Below, one piece after another: positions 8,220 to 16,357 of a DNA stretch of 64,000 bases. The first letter of the stretch is position 1; the number at the start of each line of letters is the position of its first letter. Both the position numbers and the translations under genes were made by a program. Origin of the DNA: Chitinophaga sancti (GTDB lineage: Bacteria; Bacteroidota; Bacteroidia; Chitinophagales; Chitinophagaceae); assembly GCF_034087045.1 (NCBI RefSeq), contig NZ_CP139247.1:3436001-3500000 (forward strand), given 5' to 3'. The notes below the pieces were generated by a model. The model made no database searches. It saw nothing but the letters and a program-made list of their open reading frames with translations, and was not told the origin of the DNA.

Positions 8220-9485
8220 ATGCAAAATGAAAAGACAATATATGTATACGCAGATTGGGATGGGCTGAATGGAGCGCCATTACTTATGGGCACCTTAAAT
8301 AGTGTACATAACAAGGGTAAAGAAATTTTTTCTTTCGAATATGAACAAAAATGGCTTTCATCTGGCAATGGTCAGGTGTTAGACCCCGATCTTCAATTTT
8401 ATGCAGGACGTCAGTATGGAGGTGGCGGGAAACTAAATTTCGGTTTATTTCTCGATTCTTCACCAGACAGATGGGGCCAGGTATTAATGAAAAGATGTGA
8501 AGCTATCATAGCAAGGAAAGAGAATCGTAAGCAAGCAACTTTGTTCGAATCCGACTATTTATTAGGCGTATACGATGAACATCGCATAGGTGCATTACGG
8601 TTTAAATTAAACCCGGATGGTGGTTTTGTTAGTGGGGAACAAGAATTAGCGGCACCGCCCTGGACGTCATTGCGAGAACTTGAAAAAGCTAGTCTTCAAT
8701 TAGAACAAGATGACTTTGATGATGATGAAGCATTAAAATGGTTGAATATGCTGATGGCGCCAGGATCCTCACTGGGTGGTGCACGCCCTAAAGCAAGTGT
8801 AAAAGATCCAAATGGCCAATTATGGATTGCTAAATTTCCAAGTGGCGGTGATATAGTTGACATTGGTGGGTGGGAAGCTGTCGCAATGGAAATAGCTATG
8901 AATGCAGGGGTAAAAGTGGCACCATGTAAAGCTCAGAAATTTTCCAATAAGTATCATACTTTTTTAAGTCAACGCTTTGATCGCAATCCGAATGGGGAAA
9001 GAACTCATTTTGCATCAGCAATGACCATGCTTGGTTATACTGATGGTGCGGACTATACTACTGGTGTAAGTTACCTGGAATTGGCTGCGTTTCTTATAAG
9101 AAATGGCGCAAATGTAAACGAAGATCTTGAAGAGCTTTGGCGTAGAATTGTATTGAATGTTTGTATGAAAAATACAGATGACCATTTGCGTAATCATGGC
9201 TTCCTCCTAACGGAACAAGGGTGGATACTTTCTCCGGTATATGACGTGAACCCATTTCCGGATGGAACTGGCCTGACGCTGAATATTTCAGATGACGATA
9301 ATTCTTTGGACCTGGATTTAGTACGATCAGTGATTACATATTTTCGGGTATCCAATCATAAGGCTGAAGCAATAATTGAGCAGGTATTAAATGCAGTTTG
9401 TAATTGGCGAAGAATTGCGGTGAAAAAAGGGTTGCCTAAGCGGGAACAGGATTTGATGGAAAGAGCATTTACTGACCAGTTTTAA
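8220..9485 (+). CDS. hipA: HipA-like serine/threonine kinase toxin
   Basis: The product has 421 residues. It has the HipA N-terminal subdomain (about 5-105) and the kinase-like HipA_C part (about 180-400). The ATP-binding loop GSSLGGARPKA is at 182-192, the Lys in WIAKFP at 205, the catalytic NTDDHLRNHG at 318-327 and the metal-binding YDVNP at 341-345, so all key residues are intact. Family members phosphorylate a tRNA synthetase (GltX in E. coli) and slow growth. Together with HipB this is a complete type II toxin-antitoxin pair. AGGAGA lies just upstream of the ATG. Confidence 0.92.
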   Translation: MQNEKTIYVYADWDGLNGAPLLMGTLNSVHNKGKEIFSFEYEQKWLSSGNGQVLDPDLQFYAGRQYGGGGKLNFGLFLDSSPDRWGQVLMKRCEAIIARKENRKQATLFESDYLLGVYDEHRIGALRFKLNPDGGFVSGEQELAAPPWTSLRELEKASLQLEQDDFDDDEALKWLNMLMAPGSSLGGARPKASVKDPNGQLWIAKFPSGGDIVDIGGWEAVAMEIAMNAGVKVAPCKAQKFSNKYHTFLSQRFDRNPNGERTHFASAMTMLGYTDGADYTTGVSYLELAAFLIRNGANVNEDLEELWRRIVLNVCMKNTDDHLRNHGFLLTEQGWILSPVYDVNPFPDGTGLTLNISDDDNSLDLDLVRSVITYFRVSNHKAEAIIEQVLNAVCNWRRIAVKKGLPKREQDLMERAFTDQF

Positions 9486-9591
9486 ATCCAATTTCTAATC
9501 CTTAGGCATTCATTATACGCCATCTGCTTAAAAAATAATAGTTCTGAATAAGCCCCCACGAGCTGGCACAGGAGCGTAAGCTTTAATACTG

Positions 9592-9620
9592 AAAAGCCCC
9601 CGAATATTCCGGGGGCTTTT
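9592..9620. terminator. Bidirectional terminator between hipA and the GH92 gene
   Basis: AAAAGCCCCCG and CGGGGGCTTTT form a perfect 11-bp stem around a 7-base loop. The stem has A-tract and T-tract ends on both sides, so it can end transcription from either convergent gene. Confidence 0.85.
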
Positions 9621-9630
9621 CAATAGTCTT

Positions 9631-11904
9631 TTATTTTGATGGTGGCCTCACCTGTGTACCCCATGTAGAAGGTTTATCTCCCATTTCCAGTACCAGTTCT
9701 CCTCCATTTACAATATCCTGGTGCTCTAACCAGGACTTATCATAATCCTGCCCATTCAGTTTTACCGACCTGATATAACTATTCTTTTTTGAAAGATGAT
9801 GTGCGATGATGGCAAAATCCTTTCCATTTTCCTGATGAATTACCGTCTTACTAAAATACGGTGCATTGATCAGGTAATAAGACTGTCCTGCATTTGGGAA
9901 GAGCCCCATCATATGAAAATCCAGCCAGGAAGACATCGCGCCGGAATCATCATTACCGGGCAAACCGGCAGCAGATGTATTATAACTGCTGTCTATAATG
10001 TGATGGATTCTTATAGAGCTCAGATCCGGTCTGCCTATCCAGTGATATAAATTGGGCGTGAGGAAGGAGGGTTCATTGGATACATTGTAGTACTTGTTGT
10101 TAAAGAATATATCCAGTCTTTTTCTGAATGCTTCTTCTCCGCCACTTTTGCTGATCAGCGTTTTCACATCGTGTGGTACATACAAAGAATATTCCCATGA
10201 GCTGGCCTCATAAAAAAATGCACACCACCAACATACACACATCGGATAATCTACTGCCAGCGGATTGTATTCCATCTTTTTGACAGGCGCATTCAGCACA
10301 TTACAGTCAATGGTGTCCACCCATCTTCCATCGGAATTCCGGGGGAGTATAAACCCGGTAGCACCATTGTTCTCATAGGGTCTCCATAGATTCTGCCAGT
10401 TATCAGATTGTTTTAGAAAACGGTTGTACAGTCTATCCTGTTGCAGCCCTTTTGCAACGGTGGCGATACAATAGTCGTTGTATGCATATTCTACCGTACG
10501 TGTGCCTGCTCTTACAAAGCGTGTAGATACATAGCCCAGGGTATTATAATCCGTCAATCCACCACGGCCTTCTTTTTCTTCAATTCCTCCCGGGGGCACG
10601 TCGGCGTTTTTCAGCATCGCCTGCAGGCCCTGGTTGTAGTCAATGCCCTGAAGTCCTTTTACATAGGCATCGGCAATCAGCACATCGGCATTGGAACCTC
10701 CCTGTGTACGGCCATTGTAATTACCACTGCGTGCGTCAGGCATGTAACCATCACGATGGTAGATGTTCAGCAGGGAATTGACAATACTGACTTCCCTGGA
10801 AGGCGTAATGAGGGTGAGTAATGGATTGGAAGAACGGAAGGTATCCCATATGGCATAGAAATCGTCATAATAAGGCTCATTAGAGATCCATAAAGGATTT
10901 TCTCCGGTTCTGTCCACAGGCATCAGCATGGTGTGATACAGGCCGGTATAAAACATAATGCGCTGCTCCTGTGTAGCGGATTGGTCGATCTCTACTTTGT
11001 TAAGTAGCTTTTCCCATTTTTGCTGGGTGGCTGCCAGTACTTTGTTAAACTGCCAGTCAGGAATTTCCTGATCCAGGTTATAGCGGGCTTTCTCTGCGCT
11101 GATGTAGGAGATGCCAATTTTTACCTGTATCGTATCTCCGGCTGCGCCATCAAAATAGGCGATAGCCCCGGTCTTTTCGCCGGAGTCAAACTGGGTGTTT
11201 TTCCCGGGGTATAATTGTTTGTTCTTCCAGGTGGAGAAGGTATTGAAAGGATGGTCGAACAACAGGGTGAAATAAACTGTATAGGCTGAACCGTTATTCC
11301 ATCCTCCCCTGATGCGGGTGTAGCCCCTTATCTCGTTATTGCCCGTTACTGTTACTTCAGCGCCTACGAACTGCTGTGCCTCGCGTGCATCCGGATCGGG
11401 GGTAGACGGTTCACCGAGGAAGAAACCGGCATCCAGTTTTATGGCTTTCTTTCCTTTTTTGTCAAATACAAAACGATAGAAGGAGGCTCTGTCGGCGGTG
11501 GTCAGTTCTGCTTTGATCTTCCACTTTTCCAGTAGTATGCTGTAATAGCCGGCTTTGGCGATCTCCTCACCCCTGGGGGATTCCTGGTAGATGGAATCAA
11601 AATCGCCGGAGAAAGGCATGATCTGGATGTTCCCGTATTTGGGACCGCCACCGGTACCACTTACATGGGTCTGGCTAAAGCCCAGGAGGGGGGCTTTCTT
11701 ATCCGCAATATATCCGCTGTTGCTATGGCCTTTACAATCCGGGCCTGGTTTTACCATGCCAAAGGGGGTAGATGGGCCTACAAAGATATGTCCATCTCCA
11801 CCGGAGCCGATGAAAGGATCTACGGAGGTATATAAGGGGGATTGTGCTGCTGTATATTGAAAAAATACAGAGACCGCTGCGAATGATAGAATAATCCGTT
11901 TCAT
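9631..11904 (-). CDS. GH92 alpha-mannosidase, secreted
   Basis: This 757-residue enzyme has a signal peptide (1-20, ending TAAQ). It shows the glycoside hydrolase 92 pattern from the start: VDPFIGSGGDGH, the beta-sandwich N-domain to about 260, then an alpha/alpha-barrel with PLWISNEPYYDDFYAIWDTFRSSNPL and the catalytic GNDDSGAMSSW near 645-656. GH92 enzymes are calcium-dependent inverting exo-alpha-mannosidases that trim N-glycans or yeast mannan. No SusC/SusD pair is adjacent, so it is not part of a classic polysaccharide utilisation locus in this window. A terminator lies just after its stop. Confidence 0.93.
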   Translation of the reverse strand: MKRIILSFAAVSVFFQYTAAQSPLYTSVDPFIGSGGDGHIFVGPSTPFGMVKPGPDCKGHSNSGYIADKKAPLLGFSQTHVSGTGGGPKYGNIQIMPFSGDFDSIYQESPRGEEIAKAGYYSILLEKWKIKAELTTADRASFYRFVFDKKGKKAIKLDAGFFLGEPSTPDPDAREAQQFVGAEVTVTGNNEIRGYTRIRGGWNNGSAYTVYFTLLFDHPFNTFSTWKNKQLYPGKNTQFDSGEKTGAIAYFDGAAGDTIQVKIGISYISAEKARYNLDQEIPDWQFNKVLAATQQKWEKLLNKVEIDQSATQEQRIMFYTGLYHTMLMPVDRTGENPLWISNEPYYDDFYAIWDTFRSSNPLLTLITPSREVSIVNSLLNIYHRDGYMPDARSGNYNGRTQGGSNADVLIADAYVKGLQGIDYNQGLQAMLKNADVPPGGIEEKEGRGGLTDYNTLGYVSTRFVRAGTRTVEYAYNDYCIATVAKGLQQDRLYNRFLKQSDNWQNLWRPYENNGATGFILPRNSDGRWVDTIDCNVLNAPVKKMEYNPLAVDYPMCVCWWCAFFYEASSWEYSLYVPHDVKTLISKSGGEEAFRKRLDIFFNNKYYNVSNEPSFLTPNLYHWIGRPDLSSIRIHHIIDSSYNTSAAGLPGNDDSGAMSSWLDFHMMGLFPNAGQSYYLINAPYFSKTVIHQENGKDFAIIAHHLSKKNSYIRSVKLNGQDYDKSWLEHQDIVNGGELVLEMGDKPSTWGTQVRPPSK

Positions 11905-12146
11905 AACGTTTGTGTTTTGTCTGACGACCGATGTCGTTTACAAGATAGGGCGGTCTTTTGTTTTTTTCATCAGGGTGGGGAATAAATTTGCCAGCTGGTT
12001 AGGGGGCAATTTCCCGGGTTAACAATTTCTATCAATTCAAGCGTGCATTTTCGCTTTCCTTACAAAATCAACTCCCGGACTGACGAGAAACATAGTTATT
12101 GCCAATTATTACTCTTACGTTAGTGACTAATTAACATTAAAGAACT

Positions 12147-12701
12147 ATGAAATTATTCTATTATTTCGCCCTCTCCACGTTATGTTTTACTGCCTGCACC
12201 AGCATTCAGAGTAAGAAACATGTAAATACAGAGGGACTTGTCATCACAGACAAGCTTTTAGGGACTACTTCCTTATGTAGTATCAGCGATGTCATTAAAA
12301 CACTAGCCCCTGCAAGGGTTGATACTACCAATACGGATTATGAGAAGGGGAAATGGTATTATGTAAAGGCTACATTGAAAGATAGCTCCTACCTGCTGAT
12401 GGAAACTTCAGATATCAATGGAGGTAAGGTACAGCGGTTGTCAACAAATTCTGCTAAATTGATTACAACATCAGGATATGGAGCCGGGACCACCATAGGG
12501 GAACTGTTTGACAAGAATGAGGAGGTGGCTGTGACAAAAGAGTGGAGTAAGATATTTTTCAAGATCAAGAAGGATAATGTGTTTTTGCAGGCCGATGAAA
12601 GGTTCTTCCAGGATTTACCTGCTGAATTGAATTTTGATGTGTTTAAGAAATATCGCCAGGTACCGTTGACATTGCTGGTGGTAACGCCGGTGTGTCAGTA
12701 A
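12147..12701 (+). CDS. Small lipoprotein of unknown function
   Basis: This 184-residue protein has a lipoprotein signal (MKLFYYFALSTLCFTAC, Cys at 17). The mature part is rich in beta-type segments and Lys, with WYYVKATLKDSSYLLMETSD and IFFKIKKDNVFLQADERF. I recognise no family. It is monocistronic, with a hairpin of AACGCCG/CGGCGTT about 50 bases after the stop. The likely location is the outer membrane, facing the periplasm. Confidence 0.7.
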   Translation: MKLFYYFALSTLCFTACTSIQSKKHVNTEGLVITDKLLGTTSLCSISDVIKTLAPARVDTTNTDYEKGKWYYVKATLKDSSYLLMETSDINGGKVQRLSTNSAKLITTSGYGAGTTIGELFDKNEEVAVTKEWSKIFFKIKKDNVFLQADERFFQDLPAELNFDVFKKYRQVPLTLLVVTPVCQ

Positions 12702-12753
12702 GAGGGGGAACCTGGATAAATGGGTATTGTTCAGATGAAGATAATTGAATACT

Positions 12754-12780
12754 AACGCCGGAGATTAATTCTTCGGCGTT
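12754..12780 (+). terminator. Terminator-like hairpin after the lipoprotein gene
   Basis: AACGCCG and CGGCGTT form a 7-bp stem around a 13-base loop, followed by ATTTAGTAT. It is moderately strong. Confidence 0.5.
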
Positions 12781-13057
12781 ATTTAGTATACCGTTTATGA
12801 TCACGTTGGCGCATTGTTTTGTGATGATGAGTCCTAAACCAGGGTGGTGTGTAAGGATATAGAAACTTTCTTGACGAGTAGTTAATTTGCCTTTATAAAA
12901 TGTAAGTTTAGTTTTAAAATCGTACGGATATAGCCGATATGATAGCAGGAGAGGGGTAGTAAGTGTGTATTATAAATTCGGGAAGAAGGTAATGCCGGCG
13001 AGGGAAAGGAGTGGTGCTACGGAGACAGCGCAAGGGCGGTTGAATTTGTAGAAGAAG
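12781..13057. other. Non-coding stretch between two hairpins
   Basis: Apart from the flanking hairpins I see no gene or regulatory motif. Short open frames here have no start context or protein-like composition. Confidence 0.4.
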
Positions 13058-13086
13058 GAAAGCCGGAGGGGGGATGTCCGGCTTTC
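13058..13086 (-). terminator. Terminator hairpin after the PRC-barrel gene
   Basis: GAAAGCCGGA and TCCGGCTTTC form a perfect 10-bp stem around 9 bases, about 65 bases past the PRC-barrel stop. Confidence 0.55.
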
Positions 13087-13149
13087 GGTAACTGGTCGGA
13101 TAGGTCTATGGTCTGTTATGATTATTTTATTTTTCATCAGTGCTCTTTA

Positions 13150-13857
13150 CTATTGGGTGAATTCCGCTATATCAAATAACCTGCTTTGTTTAACTTCCTC
13201 CAGTGTAATATTTATTATCACTTTGGAGTCCTTCCATTGTATCGCCTGGATATTACTGACAGGTAACAATACTTTTTTTCCGGGGAAAAAGTTATGTGTA
13301 TCCACTACAAAGAATATTACTTTCCAGGTATGATCCTCTATTATAAAGTCTTTTACATGGCCGATATCGCCATCTGTAGCATGAATATCATACCCTGCAA
13401 CAACCTTTGTACTATGTAAGTGCGTATTGCTATCGGCTGAAGAAAGAGGATGGTGTGTATCTGTCTCAAAGGTAATATTCGTTGAAGAAGTAGGGGCGAG
13501 TATCCCCCAAACACCACTGGCAGAAAATCCACCCTCCCAGTAATTTGGCCAGGGGTAATGGTTGAATAATTCAACTTCCTGATCCTGCGATACCGGTTTC
13601 TCTGTATCAATAGCCGGACTGTTGCTTACCTGCGATTTTGTAAGATTTACACTGAATAAGCCGGTTTTGCCGGACTCTTTAAGGATGGTATCGGGAGATA
13701 TCAATACTTTTCGGCCAGACAACCAATTGCCGGTTTCAACAACCAGGTAACGAATCGTCCAGGTGACATCATCGAAATAAAACGCTGTTACTTTTCCCAT
13801 TTCACCATCTGTGGCTTCCAGGTGATAGCCTATCAGACTACTTATATTGATTTGCAT
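13150..13857 (-). CDS. Double PRC-barrel domain protein
   Basis: In its 235 residues two PRC-barrel-like domains occur: residues about 3-80 (SLIGYHLEATDGEMGKVTAFYFDD) and about 150-230 (VVAGYDIHATDGDIGHVKDFIIED). The two are clearly homologous, including the -NWLSGRKVLIS- / -NFFPGKKVLLP- segments. The linker is rich in Ser/Thr/His/Pro. PRC barrels occur in photosynthetic reaction centres, RimM and many stress-related proteins of unknown role. There is no signal peptide, so it is cytosolic. Nearby cupin, SHOCT and AraC genes on the same strand suggest a stress-type neighbourhood, but each has its own spacing. Confidence 0.85.
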   Translation of the reverse strand: MQINISSLIGYHLEATDGEMGKVTAFYFDDVTWTIRYLVVETGNWLSGRKVLISPDTILKESGKTGLFSVNLTKSQVSNSPAIDTEKPVSQDQEVELFNHYPWPNYWEGGFSASGVWGILAPTSSTNITFETDTHHPLSSADSNTHLHSTKVVAGYDIHATDGDIGHVKDFIIEDHTWKVIFFVVDTHNFFPGKKVLLPVSNIQAIQWKDSKVIINITLEEVKQSRLFDIAEFTQ

Positions 13858-14108
13858 GATTGTAATTTTTTGATATCAGTGTACAGCTCCCTTTCAATTT
13901 TGAATGTGGGACCGTACCATTTTTGCTACTTCCTTTATTCAGTTTATCCTATCCGATACCCATTGTTAATGCAGTTATGCCTGCCATGGTTCCTTATTAG
14001 TAAAGGTCACCTAATTGTGTTCCTTATAATTATACTATTATAGAATTAACTTGTATAATTCACAGGTCCGGGCATTAACTTATGCTGTACTGATAGCTGG
14101 AAAATCTT

Positions 14109-14669
14109 TTATAAATTTTCGAGTAGGTTAAGCTTTTTATTTTTCAGGGTTTTGAAATAGGTAGGGGTTAAACCTGTTATTTTTTTAAACTGATGGGATA
14201 GGTGTGAGACACTACTATAATGGAGTTTGTAAGCTATTTCAGAGAGGTTAAGTTCGTCGTAAATAATCAGTTCTTTTACTCTTTCTATTTTATGCATTAT
14301 TATGAAATGCTCGATAGTGGTTCCTTGTGTTTCAGAGAAAATATTTGCCAGGTAGGTATAGTTATAGCCTAATTTTTTACTTAAATAATCAGAGAAATTT
14401 GTTTTAGGCAGGTCATCAGCATAGTGAACCATTTCGATAATCACATTTTTTATACTTTCAATCAGAATAGCTTTTTTGTCGTCTATCAGTTCGAGCTTTG
14501 ATCTTAGCAGAATTACCTTTAATTTTTCTCTTTGCTTTGGAGTGATTTCTTCCAATACATTTACTTCTCCTAAGTTTACAGTTACATAGTGAAGACCTAA
14601 TTCTTTAAATGCTTCTTTAACAACCATCTTACAACGGATGCTAACCATGTATTTGATGTATAATCTCAA
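14109..14669 (-). CDS. AraC-type HTH regulator without a large sensor domain
   Basis: This 186-residue protein carries a C-terminal AraC DNA-binding domain (about 88-182), with KKLGYNYTYLANIFSETQGTTIEHFIIMHKIERVKELI and SEIAYKLHYSSVSHLSHQFKKITGLTPTYFK. The N-terminal 85 residues are too short for a cupin sensor. They contain LHYVTVNLGEVNVLEEITPKQ, a segment typical of Bacteroidota AraC proteins of this size. Later in-frame Met codons (residues 8 and 15) are possible starts. The target is unknown; the cupin gene lies just upstream. Confidence 0.85.
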   Translation of the reverse strand: MRLYIKYMVSIRCKMVVKEAFKELGLHYVTVNLGEVNVLEEITPKQREKLKVILLRSKLELIDDKKAILIESIKNVIIEMVHYADDLPKTNFSDYLSKKLGYNYTYLANIFSETQGTTIEHFIIMHKIERVKELIIYDELNLSEIAYKLHYSSVSHLSHQFKKITGLTPTYFKTLKNKKLNLLENL

Positions 14670-14797
14670 TGTTTATAAGTTATGTTGGCTTATTGACACT
14701 TATAGGTCACAAATGACAGGCCAAATTCTTATAAGAATACCTACCCACGGTAGTCCTGATGCTTGAATTTTAAAGCATACTTGCGGCGAACAGGGGT

Positions 14798-15160
14798 TTA
14801 GTCTTCATAACCGCTTTTAATAATTGTCGAAATCATTTTAAATTGTTCATCAGCACTAAAGCAATGTGTGGAGTGCGCGGGTATAATAATTCCCTGTCCC
14901 TGGGCTAATTTGTATAGTTTATTATCAATGGTAATTGTAGCAACGCCATCTATTATTTGAATATAGTTATCAAAAGGAAGTGTTTTTTCTACCAATTCTT
15001 CTCCTGCTGCAAAGGCAGAGACTGTTATATTGCCAGTATCTTTCTTTAAAATAATTCTGTTTAGTACCGAGTTGGGCATATACTCAATGATTTCAACAAT
15101 GAAATGAATTTCCTTTTTATTCATTTCGCTGGCATCAGGTATATTTTTGTGTTTATCCAT
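14798..15160 (-). CDS. Single-domain cupin
   Basis: The protein has 120 residues with a small cupin barrel spanning about 35-115. It has a PFDNYIQIIDGVATITIDNKLY segment and an AHSTHCFSADEQF segment. The usual metal ligands of motif 1 are largely missing, while the second motif keeps one or two His, so it may sense or bind a ligand rather than catalyse. No signal peptide is present. It lies between the AraC gene and the SHOCT gene, on the same strand. Confidence 0.8.
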   Translation of the reverse strand: MDKHKNIPDASEMNKKEIHFIVEIIEYMPNSVLNRIILKKDTGNITVSAFAAGEELVEKTLPFDNYIQIIDGVATITIDNKLYKLAQGQGIIIPAHSTHCFSADEQFKMISTIIKSGYED

Positions 15161-15280
15161 TTATTTGACAATTTGTTATCAGGCATATGGCCTGTTATTT
15201 AACAATATTTGTACAGTAAACAATTCCTGGCAGTGCTATGGTTATAAATAGTGGGTTGCTGATTTATATTTAATAATTTT

Positions 15281-15511
15281 TCAGGACAAATTGGAAGAAT
15301 CATTTTCCAGTATTTTCTTCTTTTCCTGGTACTCAGTATTAGTGATTTGACCAAGTGCAAACCGCCTTTTTAGAATATCGAGTGGCGCCTCTCTCTTTCT
15401 TCGCTGCCCGGGAATATCGTAAGGGATAGCGAATATCCAGAAGATGAAAATCATCCACACAAACCACCATACCAGGTGCATTCCCCAAAAATGATAACCG
15501 TCGTAAAACAT
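15281..15511 (-). CDS. Small SHOCT-domain membrane protein
   Basis: This 76-residue protein has an aromatic-rich transmembrane helix (about 8-31: FWGMHLVWWFVWMIFIFWIF). It is followed by a C-terminal SHOCT motif (about 42-70: APLDILKRRFALGQITNTEYQEKKKILE). SHOCT is a short oligomerisation helix pair seen in many small membrane proteins of unknown function. Confidence 0.85.
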   Translation of the reverse strand: MFYDGYHFWGMHLVWWFVWMIFIFWIFAIPYDIPGQRRKREAPLDILKRRFALGQITNTEYQEKKKILENDSSNLS

Positions 15512-15549
15512 AGTATTTATTTAAAAATGTGAATATGAGAACTGTAATA

Positions 15550-15735
15550 TTAAGTTATGGCAACAACTGGTTTCTTACTGGTTTTTATTTTCTTTTTAGT
15601 TTTACTTACAATCTGGTTGATGGATTTTTCAACGGCCTTTGTAATTTCACTAATAAGAGAAACATTATAAGCTATTAATACTTTCTTTACAGCATTAGTA
15701 AGCTTTTCCTTTAATAAGCGCTTTTTTTTACCCAT
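15550..15735 (-). CDS. Small basic hypothetical protein
   Basis: The 61-residue product is very Lys-rich at both ends (MGKKKRLLKEK; KTKKKIKTSKK) with an amphipathic helical centre (VLIAYNVSLISEITKAVEKSINQIV). It could be a small histone-like or membrane-associated peptide, but I recognise no family. The frame sits in line with the SHOCT, cupin and AraC genes on the minus strand. Confidence 0.5.
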   Translation of the reverse strand: MGKKKRLLKEKLTNAVKKVLIAYNVSLISEITKAVEKSINQIVSKTKKKIKTSKKPVVAIT

Positions 15736-16357
15736 GATCTGGTAGATTTAATTTGATATTTTATTTTAGAAGAAATTAACACTGCTATTACATATTAATT
15801 GTTCAAGGGCTGGTTAACATCTTCTGTGGATTATACTGAACCCAGGTAAAGGTCAATGATTGTTTAATTGAAAGTGTTACGTAATAATGTAAAATCGTTG
15901 TATCATTCACACATTCCTGGAATGTAATGATTCGATGATAGCCTTCTCTTGAATAGATTGCGATCACCTGAAAAAGGAATTACTAAGGAGATCCTGCCAG
16001 GTTAAATCACAACTTCTTCATGATGCATTATTTCCTGCATGTAAGTTTTGCAGGCAAGAAAAAATTGAAATTTGTCCGATATGATTGATTTATTGTTTTA
16101 TTGAAAGGTTCCGTTTATGATCCCCGATCATTGGCTAACAATATGCAATATTTATCAAATCCTGGTTAGTGAAGGACGGAGGCGGGCATCATATATCTTA
16201 TAGCTCAAAGGGTGGAAAGTTTTACCTGCTTTTGTCAATTTAAAGGGAAAGCTAAAACCATTAAAATTTTAGCAAAAATAAATAGCGATTTCACCACCTT
16301 TAAATGGAAAGGTAATTTGGCATATTTTATTTTACTTTTGCAAATAATTGACCAGGT
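15736..16357. other. 622-base AT-rich intergenic region before purL
   Basis: I find no gene. It holds a short palindrome, ACATTCCTGGAATGT at 15911-15925, and the purL -7 box at 16333-16340. No purine riboswitch pattern is recognisable by eye. Confidence 0.5.
16333..16340 (+). promoter_or_regulatory. purL -7 promoter box (TACTTTTG)
   Basis: TACTTTTG fits TAnnTTTG and lies 17 bases before the purL ATG. A TTTG at 16316-16319 is closer than the usual -33 spacing. Confidence 0.45.

Noticed and set aside
15911..15925. Palindrome ACATTCCTGGAATGT upstream of purL as a purine operator
   Set aside because: It lies over 400 bases from the start and does not match a known purine-regulator site; noted but not claimed.
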